Source: Clostridiales bacterium (GTDB taxonomy: Bacteria; Bacillota; Clostridia; Saccharofermentanales; Saccharofermentanaceae). From it: a DNA stretch of 39,869 bases. Below, in pieces: positions 38,290 to 39,869 of the stretch (positions are counted from its first letter, which is position 1; each line of letters begins with the position of its first letter). The position numbers and the translations under genes are program-made. The notes under the pieces are model-generated. The model worked only from the letters and a program-made list of their open reading frames with translations. It was not told the origin of the DNA and did not search any database. The stretch spans positions 1 to 39,869 of the forward strand of contig JAGCVX010000021.1 in assembly GCA_017962145.1 (NCBI GenBank), written 5' to 3'.

Positions 38290-39627
38290 ATGAAACTGAA
38301 CTATAAGAGAACCCTTCTCTCCGGCCTTGCTTTTCTGGCCATCACCGCCTTCTGGCAGATGTATGACAACGTCCTGCCCCTGATCCTGGGCAACACCTTT
38401 CACATGAATGAAAGCGTGACCGGTGCGATCATGGCCTCGGATAACATCCTGGCGCTGTTTATGCTTCCTTTCTTCGGAAAGCTTTCCGACCGCACCTCGA
38501 CACGTTTGGGCAAGCGTATGCCCTATATCCTTTTTGGAACCGGTGTGGCGATCATCCTTACGAACCTTCTTCCGTTCTGGGACAACAGCTATGCAAGTTC
38601 TCCGTCGAACTTCAAGTTCATTTCATTTATCATCACACTCGCACTTCTTCTGATCGCGATGTCGGTATTCCGTTCCCCGTCCGTCGCGCTCATGCCGGAT
38701 ATCACACCGAAGCCTCTGCGTTCACGCGGAAATGCCATCATCAACCTCATGGGCGCGCTCGGCGGTATCCTCTACCTGATCTTCTCGGCATTGATGTATC
38801 CCGAATCAAAGACCCAGAACGTCGACCACGTCAATTACCAGCCGCTTTTTATCTTCATCGCGGCCCTGATGTTCGTTGCGATCGGCCTGATGCTTCTGAC
38901 GGTAAAAGAACCGAAGTGGGCCAAGGAAAACGAAGAGATCGAAAAGCAGCATCCGGAATGGGATCTGACCGAAAAAGACAGCGGCACGCATGCCGTCCTT
39001 CCCAAGCCGGTACTGCGCTCCATGCTTTTCCTTCTGGCATCCGTCGCACTCTGGTACTTCGCATATAACTCGCTGACCACATGGTTTACGACGTATGTAG
39101 CTACCCTGATGGGAAAGCAGCTGGGATTTGCCTCTACATGCTTTCTGATCACCAACGTTGGCGCGATCATCTTTTTCATCCCTGCAGGTATTCTGGCTTC
39201 GCGTATCGGCCGTAAAAAGACGATCCTGATCGGTACACTCTCGTTCAGCCTCTGCTTCGTTTTTGCGTACTTTATCACAACGAGCGGAAGCGACAGCGCA
39301 CTCTTTACCATGTATATCGATTTCTTCGTTGTCGGCGCCGCCTGGGCACTGATCAACGTCAATTCCCTGCCGATGTGCGTAGAGATGTGCAGCGGCGCGG
39401 ATACAGGCAAATTTACCGGCTACTATTACACCGCTTCCATGAGCGCACAGGTCGTTACTCCGGTGCTTGCCGGAACCCTCTTAAAACACATCAGTTACAA
39501 GATTTTATTCCCTTATGCAGCGCTTTTTGCGTTTTTGAGTTTTATCACGATGCTCTTTGTCAGACACGGAGATAATCGTGCTCAGGCAGTGAAGGGTCTG
39601 GATGCTTTTGAAGAAATGGATATTTGA
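38290..39627 (+). CDS. Major facilitator superfamily transporter (sugar/GPH-like)
   Basis: 445 residues with 12 predicted membrane segments. The first loop motif is GKLSDRTSTRLGKRMPYI, which is the MFS motif A variant of sucrose/glycoside (SLC45-like, GPH) carriers; a charged central loop (about 210-245, KEPKWAKENEEIEKQ) separates the two halves; the second half repeats it as ILASRIGRKKTILIG. Its substrate cannot be told; a sugar is likely. The start follows GAGG. Nearby inverted repeats (39601-39648) cover the last codons and the following DNA. Confidence 0.88.
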   Translation: MKLNYKRTLLSGLAFLAITAFWQMYDNVLPLILGNTFHMNESVTGAIMASDNILALFMLPFFGKLSDRTSTRLGKRMPYILFGTGVAIILTNLLPFWDNSYASSPSNFKFISFIITLALLLIAMSVFRSPSVALMPDITPKPLRSRGNAIINLMGALGGILYLIFSALMYPESKTQNVDHVNYQPLFIFIAALMFVAIGLMLLTVKEPKWAKENEEIEKQHPEWDLTEKDSGTHAVLPKPVLRSMLFLLASVALWYFAYNSLTTWFTTYVATLMGKQLGFASTCFLITNVGAIIFFIPAGILASRIGRKKTILIGTLSFSLCFVFAYFITTSGSDSALFTMYIDFFVVGAAWALINVNSLPMCVEMCSGADTGKFTGYYYTASMSAQVVTPVLAGTLLKHISYKILFPYAALFAFLSFITMLFVRHGDNRAQAVKGLDAFEEMDI

Positions 39628-39648
39628 ACCTAAAATTCGAAAAGCATC
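39601..39648. repeat. Inverted repeat spanning the 3' end of the MFS gene
   Basis: GATGCTTTT (39601-39609, inside the coding sequence) pairs with AAAAGCATC (39640-39648). The spacing is 30 nt and there is no T-tract after it, so it is not a standard terminator; it might still terminate or stabilise the transcript. Confidence 0.4.
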
Positions 39649-39663
39649 TTGACAAAATTAAAT

Positions 39664-39683
39664 AATATGCTTCCTAGCATATT
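39664..39683. repeat. 8-bp inverted repeat upstream of the hup promoter
   Basis: AATATGCT and AGCATATT are separated by 4 bp; it lies 23 bp upstream of the -35 box of the HU gene and could be an operator or a weak AT-rich terminator for the MFS gene. Confidence 0.4.
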
Positions 39684-39706
39684 TGAAGGAAAAATCGAAA
39701 AAACCC

Positions 39707-39735
39707 TTGACAATAGGCTATTTGACGTACATAAT
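39707..39735 (+). promoter_or_regulatory. Promoter of the HU gene
   Basis: TTGACA and CATAAT are separated by 17 bp; ATG follows about 35 nt later after AGGAGG. A very good sigma-A promoter for a highly expressed gene. Confidence 0.75.
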
Positions 39736-39770
39736 AACTTTGAAATAAAGCCCTGAAGGAGGCATAGAAA

Positions 39771-39869
39771 ATGAATAAATCAGAACTTATTGATGCAGTT
39801 GCAAAGAAGACAGACATGACAAAGAAGCAGGCTGAGGCAGCTATCAACGCTACTCTCGATGCAATCGGC
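39771..39869 (+). CDS. hup: HU family DNA-binding protein (5' end only)
   Basis: The first 33 codons are in the window (MNKSELIDAVAKK and TDMTKKQAEAAINATLDAIG), which is the N-terminal helix pair of HU/IHF proteins. The remaining two thirds, including the beta arms, lie beyond the edge. HU bends and compacts DNA as a dimer. The start follows AGGAGG with 8-nt spacing. Confidence 0.92.
   Translation, partial: MNKSELIDAVAKKTDMTKKQAEAAINATLDAIG

Overview
The window is bacterial chromosome from a low-to-mid GC, Gram-positive Clostridia-type Firmicute, probably a gut or rumen member of the Eubacteriales. The call rests on several things seen here: strong GGAGG ribosome-binding sites, sigma-A promoters (often with an extended -10), an IreB-RuvX-DUF1292 cluster, a YhbD-type regulator, SecG next to RNase R, CCA-encoding tRNA genes, and secreted proteins with DUF4214 repeats. 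The genus cannot be fixed from the sequence alone. Most of the window is ordinary, compact core genome. There is no prophage, transposase, CRISPR array or integrase.

Layout. 1-2654 (-): 5' part of a large secreted protein with a DUF6273-like domain, InlB-like repeats and DUF4214 repeats, preceded by a hairpin-rich leader. 2984-5481 (-): MscL, an ArsR regulator with a lysine-rich tail, a YhbD-family regulator and a zinc-ribbon membrane protein. 5587-10393 (-): two overlapping DUF1292 proteins, a CPBP membrane protease-like protein and a 1057-residue membrane-anchored extracellular protein, packed as one transcription unit. 10471-12595 (-): RuvX, IreB and MtaB. 12730-12963 (+): an HPr-like protein without the PTS histidine. 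13026-15220 (-): RNase R and SecG. 15296-18037 (-): a calcium-type P-ATPase. 18188-18454 (-): tRNA-Val, tRNA-Asp and tRNA-Phe under one very good promoter. 18592-21235 (-): aldose 1-epimerase, AzlC, AzlD and a hotdog thioesterase. 21382-24502 (+): an ABC exporter and a secreted DUF4214-CAP protein. 24575-26816 (-): YbaK, a serine-hydrolase lipoprotein and a zinc-ribbon protein. 26970-28469 (+): a cytidylate-kinase-like/nuclease-fold fusion and Hpt. 28470-29132 (-): an apparent large structured non-coding RNA. 29456-32551 (+): a three-gene ABC-2 transporter module. 32545-34709 (-): a TIGR01212 radical SAM protein and DNA polymerase IV. 34950-37877 (+): a two-component system. 37938-38144 (-): a DUF1858 protein. 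38290-39627 (+): an MFS transporter. 39771 to the end (+): the start of an HU gene.

The most interesting stretch is 28470-29455, almost 1 kb without a credible gene. Its minus strand carries a TTGACA-16-TATACT promoter. The predicted +1 falls on an octamer that is complementary to an octamer about 600 nt downstream. Several local stems lie between them, and a bidirectional terminator shared with hpt closes the unit. This is what a 600-670 nt structured RNA of the ROOL/OLE/GOLLD size class would look like, and I did not recognise the conserved core of RNase P RNA, tmRNA, SRP RNA or 6S RNA in it. Secondary points are the kinase/PD-(D/E)XK-like fusion beside hpt, the large uncharacterised surface protein co-transcribed with a CPBP protein, and structured leaders in front of several regulatory or surface genes.
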